From contig JAJDTE010000083.1 in NCBI GenBank assembly GCA_022827325.1, positions 1 through 15,240 on the forward strand: a stretch of 15,240 bases of DNA, in the 5' to 3' direction. This document shows positions 1-8,246 of this stretch, piece by piece. The notes below the pieces were generated by a model. The model made no database searches. It saw nothing but the letters and a program-made list of their open reading frames with translations, and was not told where the DNA came from. Source of the stretch: VYFG01 sp022827325 (GTDB taxonomy: Bacteria > Pseudomonadota > Gammaproteobacteria > Arenicellales > Poriferihabitantaceae). Numbering within the stretch: position 1 is the first letter of the stretch; every line of letters starts with the position of its first letter. Made by a program: the position numbers and the translations under genes.

Positions 1-1
1 C

Positions 2-304
2 TACGTCAACAAGAACGGCGAGCGGGTGGATCGCGTCGAATGGCACCGCCTGGTCACCTTCCAGGACGGCCTGATCACGATGCTGGAGAAGCACGCGAAG
101 AAGGGCCGCCTGGTCTACGTCGACGGCAAGCTCCAGACCCGCCGGTGGCGCAAGGACGACGAGGGCGCCGACCGTTTCTCCACCGAGATCCTCCTCGTGC
201 CCGGTGGCCGCGTCCGGTTCCTGGACCGTCCTGACGGCAACGAGATGTCTGCGACAGCAACGCCTCCGGGGAGCGCCGACGGTTCATCGGACATACCGTA
301 CTAG
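2..304 (+). CDS. ssb: Single-stranded DNA-binding protein, 5' end cut by window edge
   Basis: About 100 C-terminal residues are present; the N-terminus lies outside the window. SSB coats single-stranded DNA as an OB-fold tetramer during replication, repair and recombination. The visible part holds the second half of the OB fold: an EWHRLVTF strand, a KKGRLVYVDGKLQTRRW stretch and a TEILL strand, all typical of bacterial SSB. A short linker rich in Ser, Gly, Ala and Pro follows, and the protein ends in SSDIPY. This resembles the usual acidic DDDIPF tip that recruits partner proteins, but it is less acidic and has Tyr in place of the final Phe. A large inverted repeat lies about 40 bases after the stop. 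The family call is firm. Whether this is the housekeeping copy or one carried by a mobile element cannot be decided. Confidence 0.9.
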   Translation, partial: YVNKNGERVDRVEWHRLVTFQDGLITMLEKHAKKGRLVYVDGKLQTRRWRKDDEGADRFSTEILLVPGGRVRFLDRPDGNEMSATATPPGSADGSSDIPY

Positions 305-343
305 CGATCACGGTCACGTTCCCCGCCGGCCGGACCGGCATCA

Positions 344-382
344 GGCGCCCCGGAGGTTGCCCAAGGCGACCCTCGGGGCGCC
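344..382. terminator. Large GC hairpin downstream of ssb
   Basis: The 9-base arms GGCGCCCCG (344-352) and CGGGGCGCC (374-382) are perfect inverted repeats separated by 21 bases. They lie 40 bases after the ssb stop. No T run follows on the + strand, so this is at best a weak or Rho-assisted terminator or an mRNA-stabilising hairpin. A smaller hairpin (GCCCCG/CGGGGC, 414-429, loop of 4) follows. Confidence 0.4.
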
Positions 383-546
383 GCCTGACGGTTCAGTGAA
401 AAATGTAAACATTGCCCCGCAAACGGGGCTTCCACGACCCCAATCTTTACAAATCCATGCGCCAGCACAGCCTCGGATCGGTATTTTACCGTTCCAAATC
501 AACTGACTCAGTCAAACTTTACACTGTCAAAGGGCCTATAACCCTT
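383..546. other. Non-coding stretch between ssb and IS remnant
   Basis: No convincing gene is seen. The stretch holds the 414-429 hairpin and several TTTAC/GTAAA motifs (around 405, 446, 483 and 520). An AAGGG/CCCTT inverted repeat just before 547 abuts the point where the transposase frame stops. The distal end of the insertion sequence should lie here, but no partner to the terminal sequence at 1170-1192 was found, so the distal end is either deleted or too decayed to see. Confidence 0.4.
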
Positions 547-1104
547 CTAGTCCTTCCCCGTCCGCTCGAACAGGTTCCCGTCCACCTCGATCCCCGTGGC
601 GTCGATGAACAGCGGAACGTACCCTTTCGTCTCCACCTCGTGCTCGATAATGTACGGCGCAACCCGGCCGGCGAATTCCACCGCCGCATTCCACAGACCC
701 TTCACGTCCATCGGGCCCAGGCGGGACAGCCACTCTCCCGCACGACGCGACTCCGGAACCCGCCGAAGACCCAGAACCGTCCGGGCCGCCCTGTCCGCCC
801 GGAGCGCATCGAGGTCCGACAGCGAACCATGGCCGCGGGCAAAGGAGGCGATGATCGCCCACAAGGTCTCCACGTCCGAGGCACCGCGGTTCCGGACCTT
901 TACCGAGACCGCTTCCTCAAGCAGTTCGAAGAGCCCGAACTGCCGAGCCGTCTGCGCCAGCACCGACGCGCCGCCGAAGACCGTCAGGTCCAGGTCCGTG
1001 AATTCGAAGGTCACTCTCGGGGGGGTGATCTTCCGGTGCTTTCCCAGGTTCTTCCCCCGGTTTTTCCGGCCCCGGTTCCGACGCTTGCTCATCTTCACCC
1101 ACAA
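547..1104 (-). pseudogene. Truncated IS1380-like transposase (N-terminal part)
   Basis: 185 residues are read leftward. IS1380-family transposases are normally about 400-500 residues long, so more than half is missing. Seen in the protein: a basic N-terminus (KRRNRGRKNRGKN), a LTVFGGASVLAQTARQFG segment, a helical core with SDLDALRADRAARTVLGLRRVP, and FIDATGIEV, which carries the first catalytic Asp of the DDE triad. The frame ends after GKD at a TAG codon where the family usually has Tyr. A few plausible codons follow (KGY) before a second stop, so a nonsense mutation and a deletion may both have happened. The upstream end of the element runs to about 1192. The family call rests on pattern recognition. 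The enzyme must be inactive, because the remaining catalytic residues are absent. Confidence 0.75.
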
Positions 1105-1192
1105 GGTGAGTTTTCAGGGATCTCCATTTTCCCATGATTCCCTTCAGGGCGTTGGCATTCCTGGGATCAGGATTGTTCCTTATCAGGGGATG
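1091..1192 (+). repeat. IS end, copy 1 (inverted partner at 13461-13562)
   Basis: These 102 bases cover the transposase start and its upstream terminal region. Read on the + strand they align without gaps to the reverse complement of 13461-13562, with about 7 differences by eye (roughly 93% identity). Similarity stops sharply at both edges, which suggests 1192 is at or close to the outer terminus of the IS. The outer sequence is CATCCCCTGATAAGGAAC read inward on the minus strand. The stop codon of the primase-helicase lies only 9 bases outside this edge. Confidence 0.8.
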
Positions 1193-1200
1193 GGGAGCTG

Positions 1201-3603
1201 TCAAGGGCTAACCAAAGTCTCGACCGAATACCCGAGGCTCCGGTAACCAAGGATACGCTTTTCGCTCATACGCCGAAGCAGGGGGATGGCATCGTCGACA
1301 TAGTCGTAGACCAGCACTTCACGCTTTTCCGGATGCAGCCGGTGCAGGCGGCCCACATACTGCGCCAGCGTCCCCTTCCAGGATATCGGCATTGCCAGAA
1401 AGAGCGTGTCCAGGCGGGCATCGTCGAATCCCTCGCCGATATAGCGGCCGGTTGCGACCAGAACCCGTTCCTCGGTCTCGGGAATTGAAGCGATACGCTC
1501 CATGACCTCGCGGCCCTGTCGCACGCCCATTCCACCGGTGAGCAGCAGCACATTGCGGGTAAAAGGGCCGAGCCTTTCGGCGAGCTGCCTTGCGTGACCC
1601 TTGCGCTCGGTAAGGACAATCGGCGACCGCCCCGAATCCAGGGCAGACATCACGTCATCAAAGATCTGGTCGTTGCGCTCCCTGTCTGCCGCCAGTTCGG
1701 CATAAATCCGCTGTATTTGCGGAGGGTCGTTGTCAGATTCCATCCGTATCCTGAACGAAGTCTTCCGCAGGATCGCCCGGTGTGTGAACGGGCGCCGGCG
1801 GGCCTGGGATCTTGCCTCGGCCCGAAACCGCACCGGTCCGCACTGCATGAAGACGATCGGATGGTGCCCGTCCTTGCGAGTGACGGTGGCGGAAAGACCA
1901 AGGACGTATCTGGCCTTTGACCTGCGCGCGACCGCCTCGAAGCTGACGGCGGAAACATGATGGCATTCGTCCACAACGACATGGCCGTAATCGGCGACAA
2001 TGTCGTCGACCACGCCCTTGTGAACAAGGCTCTGGATCATGCCGACATCGACAATGCCGGAAGGTTTTCTTTTGCCGCCTCCAATCCGCCCGACTGAGGA
2101 TGAAGGAAGGCCGAGGAAAGACCCAAGCCTGGAAATCCACTGATCCAGAAGCTGCCGGCGGTGCACAAGCACAAGGGTATTGGTACCGCGGGCTGCGATG
2201 ACGGACGCGGCAACCACCGTTTTGCCGAACCCGGTCGCTGCCGATAGCACTCCGGTTTCGTGGACGAGGAGGGCATTGGCCGCCGCCTTCTGGTCCGCGG
2301 TCAACTCTCCCTGGAAGACCGCCTCTATCGGACGGCCTTGATTGCGTTCATCCCGCAAGTGCATGTGGATGCCAACCTCTTCGAACAGTTGCTCCATGGC
2401 ATCCCGGCAACCACGCGGCAGGGCGATATGATGGGACAGCAGTTCGGCGCAGGAGATGATGCGAGGGGTGCCGGTGACGGAACGCCTCATCGCCTGTGCC
2501 CTGTAGAAGGACGGATTCTGGAATGCCGCCAGGCGAATGATCCTGTTTACCAGGCTAGGCGGGAGGCTGGCACGCGGGATGTAGATCTGGTCGCCCGATA
2601 TTGCCTCGATTCTTTCCGGAAGGGACCCGCTGATTTCCGGAAGCGATTGGCTCCGGGATGGCGGCGCTGTCCAGGGTGTCTCGTCCTCGTCATCCACCGG
2701 GAGCCGCAGCCCTATCACACGGCCCTGCCGTTCCGCTTCCTGGACGATCCGTGTCGTGTCCGCCAAGGAGAGGCGGTCTATTGATGAAAGAAATAACCAC
2801 TGGTCCTTGTGGGGTTCGAAATTCCCGTCAAGGAATACGCTGTTGTCCTTTGTTCGGGGACCGTGTTGCAAAGGCAGGGCGATCAGGTTTCCGAATCCCC
2901 CGGATGGCATCACGTCCTGGCTGGGGAACAGACGGTCGTAGGATCCGAAACCCATGCCCGGATTGGATTCCATGGCCCCGGTCAGCAGGCTGCTTCCAAG
3001 CCTGCGGGCAAGGGTGGCCGGGACCGGTTCGCAGAAGAAGATCCAGACATGCCCTCCGTTACCGGAACGGGAACGCTCAAGCGCCGCCGGAACCTGCTTA
3101 TCCCTGCAGACATCCAGGAAAGCACTCGCATCGTCCTGCCATGTCTCCTTGTCGAAATCCACGGCAAGGAAACGGCAGGTATCGTCGGGCATCAGCGGGT
3201 AGATGCCCATCGTATGGTGTCCGCGCAGATGCCTTTCGAGGGCGTCGGCAGTCACCGGAATGAAAGCCTGGTTCGGGCAGTCGCCGCATCTGATCTGCGG
3301 TTTCCGGCAAGTGCCCGGTTCCCATTCCTTTTCACATGCGGGCGCGTAACCGTTCCTGCCGTTCCGGGTATTCTCCCACCGCCTCGGGAAGACATCCTCC
3401 CGGCCGGAAAACAGGGATCGGAACAATTCGACCTTTTCCCCGTCCGGTGATTTGAGCGTAACCGGCGATCCGGGTTTTCCCTCTTCGCCTGCAGGGGACT
3501 CCCTTGCCTCGAGTTCGGCAAGCCGTGTCCGCAACCCGGACTGCTCGTCTTCAAGCTGCTGGAGGCGCTTTCGGATCAGGTCGATTTCTTCATTCGGACA
3601 CAT
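1201..3603 (-). CDS. TOTE-type primase-polymerase/superfamily 2 helicase fusion
   Basis: An 800-residue protein joining an archaeo-eukaryotic-type primase (AEP) to a superfamily 2 helicase, the architecture that domain databases label TOTE conflict system. Residues 5-35 look like a coiled coil. A Cys cluster (C90, C99, C106, C109) probably binds zinc. The primase core shows AVDFD (D149, D151, metal ligands), then RSRSGNGGHVWIFF with H185, and the PSGGFGNLIALPLQ segment. The helicase has AATGFGKT (Walker A, K461), DECH at 545-548, SAT at 571-573 and QYVGRLHR (motif VI, 748-755). No key residue is missing. The expected activity is ATP-driven nucleic-acid remodelling coupled to primer or polymer synthesis; the biological role of such proteins, assumed to be conflict or defence, is inferred. 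The ATG at 3603 lacks a strong ribosome site but precedes the coiled coil naturally. The gene lies downstream of the dioxygenase gene on the same strand, separated by 313 bases. Confidence 0.88.
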   Translation of the reverse strand: MCPNEEIDLIRKRLQQLEDEQSGLRTRLAELEARESPAGEEGKPGSPVTLKSPDGEKVELFRSLFSGREDVFPRRWENTRNGRNGYAPACEKEWEPGTCRKPQIRCGDCPNQAFIPVTADALERHLRGHHTMGIYPLMPDDTCRFLAVDFDKETWQDDASAFLDVCRDKQVPAALERSRSGNGGHVWIFFCEPVPATLARRLGSSLLTGAMESNPGMGFGSYDRLFPSQDVMPSGGFGNLIALPLQHGPRTKDNSVFLDGNFEPHKDQWLFLSSIDRLSLADTTRIVQEAERQGRVIGLRLPVDDEDETPWTAPPSRSQSLPEISGSLPERIEAISGDQIYIPRASLPPSLVNRIIRLAAFQNPSFYRAQAMRRSVTGTPRIISCAELLSHHIALPRGCRDAMEQLFEEVGIHMHLRDERNQGRPIEAVFQGELTADQKAAANALLVHETGVLSAATGFGKTVVAASVIAARGTNTLVLVHRRQLLDQWISRLGSFLGLPSSSVGRIGGGKRKPSGIVDVGMIQSLVHKGVVDDIVADYGHVVVDECHHVSAVSFEAVARRSKARYVLGLSATVTRKDGHHPIVFMQCGPVRFRAEARSQARRRPFTHRAILRKTSFRIRMESDNDPPQIQRIYAELAADRERNDQIFDDVMSALDSGRSPIVLTERKGHARQLAERLGPFTRNVLLLTGGMGVRQGREVMERIASIPETEERVLVATGRYIGEGFDDARLDTLFLAMPISWKGTLAQYVGRLHRLHPEKREVLVYDYVDDAIPLLRRMSEKRILGYRSLGYSVETLVSP

Positions 3604-3916
3604 GCCGTAAGGGGCAGTTGTGACAGATTCTTGTCCATGGGGCGCCGAAGGATGTTATGGCCTGGCCGGATCAACCGAACAGAGTTGGTATGGTTGGCGC
3701 AGAAGGCTTTCGGAATCCATGTGATCATTTTAACCCGTCACTGAGCGATCTCATGACCTATCCGGCAATCCGGTGACTCCGAGCCTCGCAACGTCCGGCT
3801 TCCCGTACCGCACATCCGTCAGCGTGGTTTTGTGGGCCTGTTGCTACCGGTGCTGTTGTCGCTGTCGGCGAATACGCCGGAATGGCCGACCCAGGTGACT
3901 GCCGTGCCGGGTCACG
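3604..3916. other. 313-base gap between dioxygenase and primase-helicase genes
   Basis: No gene is supported. The primase-helicase promoter should lie here. A TTAAAAT motif on the minus strand near 3728-3734 could be a -10 element, but no good -35 accompanies it. The gap argues against tight translational coupling of the two flanking genes, so the primase-helicase may have its own promoter. No clear terminator with a T run was found. Confidence 0.35.
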
Positions 3917-6361
3917 TCAGCATTCATCCGGCGCCAGACCGGAGAACCGCAGTCCGGAGGAGTCGCCGCCGTCTCCGGGTTCAGGGGCCCGGCTGATCGC
4001 GGCTCGGATCGCTTCGGCGCACGCGCCGGATTCAGGTACCACCCCGGCGACGCCCTCAAGGACTTTCATCCGCCCGATGTCCTCCCGATATTCCCCGAGG
4101 CGCCTTTCCCAGGTCGCCCGGTTCTTGGCGCATACCAGAACATGGGGACTGCCCGTTGTCTCGGTGTCGCAGTCGATGTCCAGCCCGGCCAGCCGGATCT
4201 CACTTTCGATGTGTTTCCTGATTTCTTTCCGAGCCCGGAACCGGCACACCCTGACAGTCGGGTGCTCGCAGAACTTCCGGAGTTGGAGGCAATTCGTGCA
4301 TCCGCAATTGAGCTGATCGACCGCAAGGACCCAAGTGAGTGGGGGCTTGGGCGGGGTGCTGCTCCTTGACAGCAGGAAACGCGTGGTGTGGGACCATAAT
4401 TCGGCAAAGCCGCTGCCGACGCCTCCCCCCGGACTTTCCCGCACATACAGCTTCCCGAGCAGGCCGGGGATCGTCCGGTCCGGGGGTGCGAGATCGTCCC
4501 GGGAGATCAGGAACACCGCTGCAGCATTGACCTCGTCCCCGAGCCCGAATCGCCATGCCAGCCTGAAGAACTTCCCGAGAGTGTCCAGCGGCAGGGGGTC
4601 GGTTCCGGTCCGGTACCAGGGATCCTTCCTCCTCCCGCGGACGGAAGGCATCCCCGCACAGATCGCCTTGACCATCTCCCGAAGGGTTTCCTCCCATTCC
4701 CGCGCCAATTCTTCCTGTCCGTCGCACCCGCAAAGCAACTCCGCGAGGTCCACGATGTCTTCGATCTTGTCCGGTATCTTCTCCCTCACAAGCCCGGTCA
4801 GCACCTCCCGGATATCTCCCGGACCCAGGCGCATGGCAGCCCCGGATAGGCTTTCGTTGAAACCACCCTCGTACTGAGGCACCACCTGCTTCCGAACAAA
4901 AACGGCCAATGCTTCACGGCTGCCGCCAGCGCTCAGGATGCCGAGCATCTTCACGGTGTCTCCGATCCAGTGCACCGACGAATAGGGCGAAGGCGGCGGC
5001 CAGTGTTCCGCCGCACGATCCGCAAGTTCCCGGAACCCGGACGGTGCCGGGCCGTCGGCGGAACTGCGCTTCCCGGCAAGATACGCCAGAACCGCCCCCG
5101 TCCCGGCCGACCCGAGAACGCACAACGTGTCCGGCTCCGGCCACAGGACCAGCACCGCACGGCGATAGAGCCTTTCCAGGGTCGCCCCTTCATTGCCGGT
5201 GGCCTCGGTCAGACGCTGCGTGTCCGGCGCCCCGGGGTCCAGCCGCCCCAACGGCATCAGTTCCCCCTCCAGCAGAGGCAGATCGCCGTAATTCGCCTCC
5301 CGGCCGTCCGGGCTCGTCCAACAGTCCAGCGAACAGATGGACTCGATGGTGTCGTAGACCTCGACGTCCCGGTCATCGACATCCTCAATTTCCCGAACGT
5401 ACCCGTACCCGAGATATTCCGCGCCATAGGTCTCCTCCACATGGAGAATGGCAGCGTGCAGGAGATATCCCGCCTCCCTGGACGCCGCCGCAAGAACCTG
5501 ACCCACCGCCCTGTCGGTGTTCTTCAGGGTATCGAAGGAAAGGCCCGCCTCGCTGTAGTCGTGCTCCAGAAGCCAGACCAATTTCCGGTCCTTCCGGGAT
5601 GGTCTGGCCAGAACGGCAAGCTCTTCGGCGATGGAGCCGATCAGGCCGTCATGATCCGGCGCACGGAGGGTCATGCCGCCGCCCTCCTTCAGCATCAGGT
5701 TGTAGACCAGGCAGACGCGGCTGCCCTCCGTCACCGGGCGAATCTCGTGCTCGCAGTCCGCGTAGAAGGCGGCCCAGGACAGTTCGGCCGGATCGTCCCC
5801 GGTCATGTCGATCACCGTTTCCCTATCACGGTGGCGCACGACCAATTCTCCACCCCTGCCGGCCACCGGCAGGGCAATCACCAGGGTCGCCACCATGCCC
5901 TCCGCCTTCTCGGTGTCCCGGTGCGGCGCGAAAAAACCGCCGGTCTCATAGACCAGCAGCTTGTACAGTTCCGCATCCAGCCTGTCTCTCGGGCATCCGA
6001 GGCCATCGGCGGCCCGGTCCAGCAATCCGGAAAACGTGCTGTTCCATACCCGTCCGGCGACATCCACCATGCCGGAACCAATCTGACGGCAGTTCCGCAC
6101 CCCGGGGTCAACAATGGTGTCCGGCCCCCTGCCGTAGGGCGCGGGATCCGAGTCGGCGACCAGTTCCTTCACCTGCGCCCGTGGAATCGGCAGGGAAAGC
6201 GTTCCGATTTCTCCAACCTCGATGCGGGGGGCCGGCGCAACCAGGCACCCGTGGGCGCAGTAATCCCCGGGTCGGTCCACCGATCCGATCAACTTCTCCA
6301 GCCGGTCCAGATCGCCGTCGGATAAGGTCACCGCATCCAGATCCATATCGAATTGGTTCAT
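3917..6361 (-). CDS. 2-oxoglutarate/Fe(II)-dependent dioxygenase, large form
   Basis: An 814-residue protein whose first 230 residues form a prolyl-4-hydroxylase-like double-stranded beta helix. The Fe(II) triad is visible as H147 and D149 (FFAPHRDTEKAEG) and H205 (DCEHEI). R215 in TEGSRVCLVYNL would bind the 2-oxoglutarate carboxylate. These enzymes couple 2-oxoglutarate decarboxylation to hydroxylation of a substrate, which cannot be read from the sequence. Residues 230-680 are alpha-helical with no domain recognised. Near the end C686, C688, C691 and C698 (CGCTNCLQLRKFC) suggest a metal-binding knuckle, followed by a basic helix (RFRARKEIRKH) that could touch nucleic acid or a partner. A purine-rich GAAGAAGAA precedes the ATG at 6361. 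It lies between the ATPase and primase-helicase genes on the same strand. The enzyme class is firm; the function is unknown. Confidence 0.85.
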   Translation of the reverse strand: MNQFDMDLDAVTLSDGDLDRLEKLIGSVDRPGDYCAHGCLVAPAPRIEVGEIGTLSLPIPRAQVKELVADSDPAPYGRGPDTIVDPGVRNCRQIGSGMVDVAGRVWNSTFSGLLDRAADGLGCPRDRLDAELYKLLVYETGGFFAPHRDTEKAEGMVATLVIALPVAGRGGELVVRHRDRETVIDMTGDDPAELSWAAFYADCEHEIRPVTEGSRVCLVYNLMLKEGGGMTLRAPDHDGLIGSIAEELAVLARPSRKDRKLVWLLEHDYSEAGLSFDTLKNTDRAVGQVLAAASREAGYLLHAAILHVEETYGAEYLGYGYVREIEDVDDRDVEVYDTIESICSLDCWTSPDGREANYGDLPLLEGELMPLGRLDPGAPDTQRLTEATGNEGATLERLYRRAVLVLWPEPDTLCVLGSAGTGAVLAYLAGKRSSADGPAPSGFRELADRAAEHWPPPSPYSSVHWIGDTVKMLGILSAGGSREALAVFVRKQVVPQYEGGFNESLSGAAMRLGPGDIREVLTGLVREKIPDKIEDIVDLAELLCGCDGQEELAREWEETLREMVKAICAGMPSVRGRRKDPWYRTGTDPLPLDTLGKFFRLAWRFGLGDEVNAAAVFLISRDDLAPPDRTIPGLLGKLYVRESPGGGVGSGFAELWSHTTRFLLSRSSTPPKPPLTWVLAVDQLNCGCTNCLQLRKFCEHPTVRVCRFRARKEIRKHIESEIRLAGLDIDCDTETTGSPHVLVCAKNRATWERRLGEYREDIGRMKVLEGVAGVVPESGACAEAIRAAISRAPEPGDGGDSSGLRFSGLAPDEC

Positions 6362-6527
6362 TTCTTCTTCACGCGTTGTGTCTGTTTTCGTTTGCCCGGC
6401 TGTCTATCCAGACAACCCATGGGCAGCTGGACATCATGCAGGGTACAGGCCAGCCTCTCCGATATGGCGGATCTTACCAACCCGGGATGCCGGACACGTT
6501 GCTCAATTGGATCGACAATGACGACTC
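6362..6527 (-). promoter_or_regulatory. Gap upstream of dioxygenase gene, only a ribosome site visible
   Basis: These 166 bases separate the ATPase stop from the dioxygenase start. A GAAGAAGAA ribosome site lies directly before the ATG at 6361. No convincing promoter boxes or terminator were recognised. Confidence 0.3.
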
Positions 6528-7814
6528 TCAGGCTTGCGGCAGTTCCACCGGCAAGGCCCGCAAGTAATCCCCGAAAGACGGGATGGGGATCTGGTAATGA
6601 TAGGGAAGATGCTTCGTCTGGGCCAGCAGTCCGACATGGAGGGCATTGGTCAGAAATTCATCGAAATTACCTTGTGAATTCTCCAGCGCAGATAAAATGA
6701 GGCCCTTTAGCACTGGCCGAGACAGGATCCCCCCCGGACTGGATTCAGCCGCCAGCGCAACCTGCTTGTAGAGCCCGGGATCCTGTGTGCCGGCGGCAAG
6801 CCGACCGGCATAGTATTCCCTCTTGTATTCCTCCGCGGCAGCCATGGCCTCATCCAAGTGTCCCGAACCAATCCGTCCGCCGTTGGTCCGGATGATGTCA
6901 CACGCCGCAACCGCAACGCTGTTGATGTGCTGAGGCCACCCCTGAGACAGTTCGGCCAGTCTGTTCACCCATACTTCCCGGCCTTCCTGCGTACCCGTGA
7001 AACCGTAGGCATCGAAGACGCTCCGGATGGCGCAGGCCGAATCATCATGCGGCATGGGGTCCAGGGTCACCACACGTCCTCTTGCGAATCTTGAAAGACC
7101 GCAATCGCGCAGTACATTCTGGGTATCGCTCAGACCAAAGAACGCCGCCACCAGAGGAATCCCCTGGGGGTCCCGGTGAAGACAGCCCATCACCCCCTTT
7201 GTATTTCCGGAAACCGGTGTGTTCTGGGCCTCGTCCACGCACACCACAATGTGGTATTTCCCCAGAAGTTGCGCGGCCTTCCGGAATGCCCGCCCGGCCG
7301 TCACACTCTCGTCCCTGCGTCCGCCTACGGACAGTCCGAACGCCCCACCGCCACGCTCCGATAACTCCCGGTACAGTTTCCTCCCCCGGTCAAGAAGATC
7401 ATCCAGCACCTTGACCATAGATGTCCCGGAAGCCATGTCCCGGAGACGTTCGCTTTCTGTATTGGCAGCCTCAACCAAGGCCTCGATGACATCAATGGGA
7501 GATTCTAGGGAACTGGGGTCCATGGCAACCGCCACCCAGGGTACTTCAGGGGTTGAATGGTGCCTCACCGCCTCCATGCACTCTTCCATCAGGGCCGACT
7601 TCCCGGCGCCCGGGGCGCCCTGGAACACCATCGTGCCACCGCCTACCCGCCCATCATGGAGACTGCCGGCTGCCTTGCGAAAGACATTGAATTCCGCATC
7701 TCGCCCCCGGAAGAACGGCTCGCGGCCGACTTCGGAACGATCTGTCTGGTCCAGCCAGGTCTCCAGCGGTAGGGGATCGGCCGGCGGCGGCTTCGGAAAT
7801 GGTCTGTCGTTCAT
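6528..7814 (-). CDS. AAA-type ATP-binding protein
   Basis: A 428-residue P-loop ATPase. After a proline-rich N-terminus come FFRGRDAEF (an entry motif common in Orc/Cdc6-like and STAND-type ATPases, about residue 34), Walker A GAPGAGKS (66-73), Walker B IVVCVDEAQ (D194, E195), a sensor-like FFGLSDTQ (225-232) and a GLSRFARG segment (about 239) with a possible arginine finger. The C-terminal 130 residues resemble a winged-helix region. All ATPase motifs are intact. Proteins of this form switch partners on or load them onto DNA, but the partner here is unknown. It is the most upstream of the three big minus-strand genes. Its ATG overlaps the TGA of a weak ORF (ATGA at 7811-7814). It could also be the ATPase subunit of a transposon, since a DDE transposase remnant lies 425 bases upstream. 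No recognition domain such as TIR or a repeat domain is seen. Confidence 0.8.
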   Translation of the reverse strand: MNDRPFPKPPPADPLPLETWLDQTDRSEVGREPFFRGRDAEFNVFRKAAGSLHDGRVGGGTMVFQGAPGAGKSALMEECMEAVRHHSTPEVPWVAVAMDPSSLESPIDVIEALVEAANTESERLRDMASGTSMVKVLDDLLDRGRKLYRELSERGGGAFGLSVGGRRDESVTAGRAFRKAAQLLGKYHIVVCVDEAQNTPVSGNTKGVMGCLHRDPQGIPLVAAFFGLSDTQNVLRDCGLSRFARGRVVTLDPMPHDDSACAIRSVFDAYGFTGTQEGREVWVNRLAELSQGWPQHINSVAVAACDIIRTNGGRIGSGHLDEAMAAAEEYKREYYAGRLAAGTQDPGLYKQVALAAESSPGGILSRPVLKGLILSALENSQGNFDEFLTNALHVGLLAQTKHLPYHYQIPIPSFGDYLRALPVELPQA

Positions 7815-8134
7815 ACCGATGATATTACCCCAACACCGACAGTTCCTGCAGGGTCATCTTTCCGCAGCATATGGAACAGCATGGTGGGGCGTGAACCACT
7901 TTCGGGTCGTGAACAAGGCCTAAACTGGAAAGGTAGTGTGATCAGGCGCTGAATCTGCAGCTGGTAAAAGCCGCTCGAAATGGCCTTACGCACCCCGCCC
8001 GGGAAACGTCCTAGGCGTGGGACACCTCCCCTGTTCTTGGTAATCAGGTAGATCATCCTGAAAATCCGATCTCCGGAAGGCAGCATCACCCGGGAACCAA
8101 ACTCGTTCTCGAAGATTGCCGGAATCTGATGCAC
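7811..8134 (-). CDS. Uncertain ORF coupled to the ATPase start
   Basis: A 107-codon frame from a GTG at 8134 to a TGA that overlaps the ATPase ATG (ATGA, 7811-7814), the arrangement of coupled genes. The product is unlike anything I recognise: it is basic, with GGVPRLGRFPGGVRKAISSGFYQ in the middle and a low-complexity end. No ribosome site is seen before the GTG. It may be a real small gene, the 3' remnant of a longer gene, or simply an open frame in leader DNA. Confidence 0.3.
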   Translation of the reverse strand: MHQIPAIFENEFGSRVMLPSGDRIFRMIYLITKNRGGVPRLGRFPGGVRKAISSGFYQLQIQRLITLPFQFRPCSRPESGSRPTMLFHMLRKDDPAGTVGVGVISSV

Positions 8135-8194
8135 GACAGCAGTGCGCCAAAGTACCCGTAACTTTACCCTGTCTCGCTTCCGGAATGCTTACGT

Positions 8195-8246
8195 CGAAAT
8201 TATAACTTATTGTATTTAATATATTTTATTTATTTTAACTTATTTC
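8195..8246 (-). promoter_or_regulatory. AT-rich patch with TATAAT box facing the ATPase gene
   Basis: About 50 bases almost free of G and C sit in an otherwise GC-rich window. On the minus strand a perfect TATAAT lies at 8204-8199. The expected -35 position is A/T only and does not match TTGACA well. The patch starts directly at the stop of the DDE transposase fragment and faces the ATPase gene, so it could be the promoter of that gene or the non-coding end of the transposase element. Confidence 0.35.

Noticed and set aside
412..1246. + strand open frames over the IS remnant
   Set aside because: Antisense to a recognisable transposase; Arg/Pro-rich translation with no domain.
4909..6567. Long + strand open frames (552 and 451 codons) opposite the dioxygenase
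   Set aside because: Pro/Arg-rich translations without domains, exactly antisense to a gene with intact catalytic motifs; a common artefact of GC-rich coding DNA.
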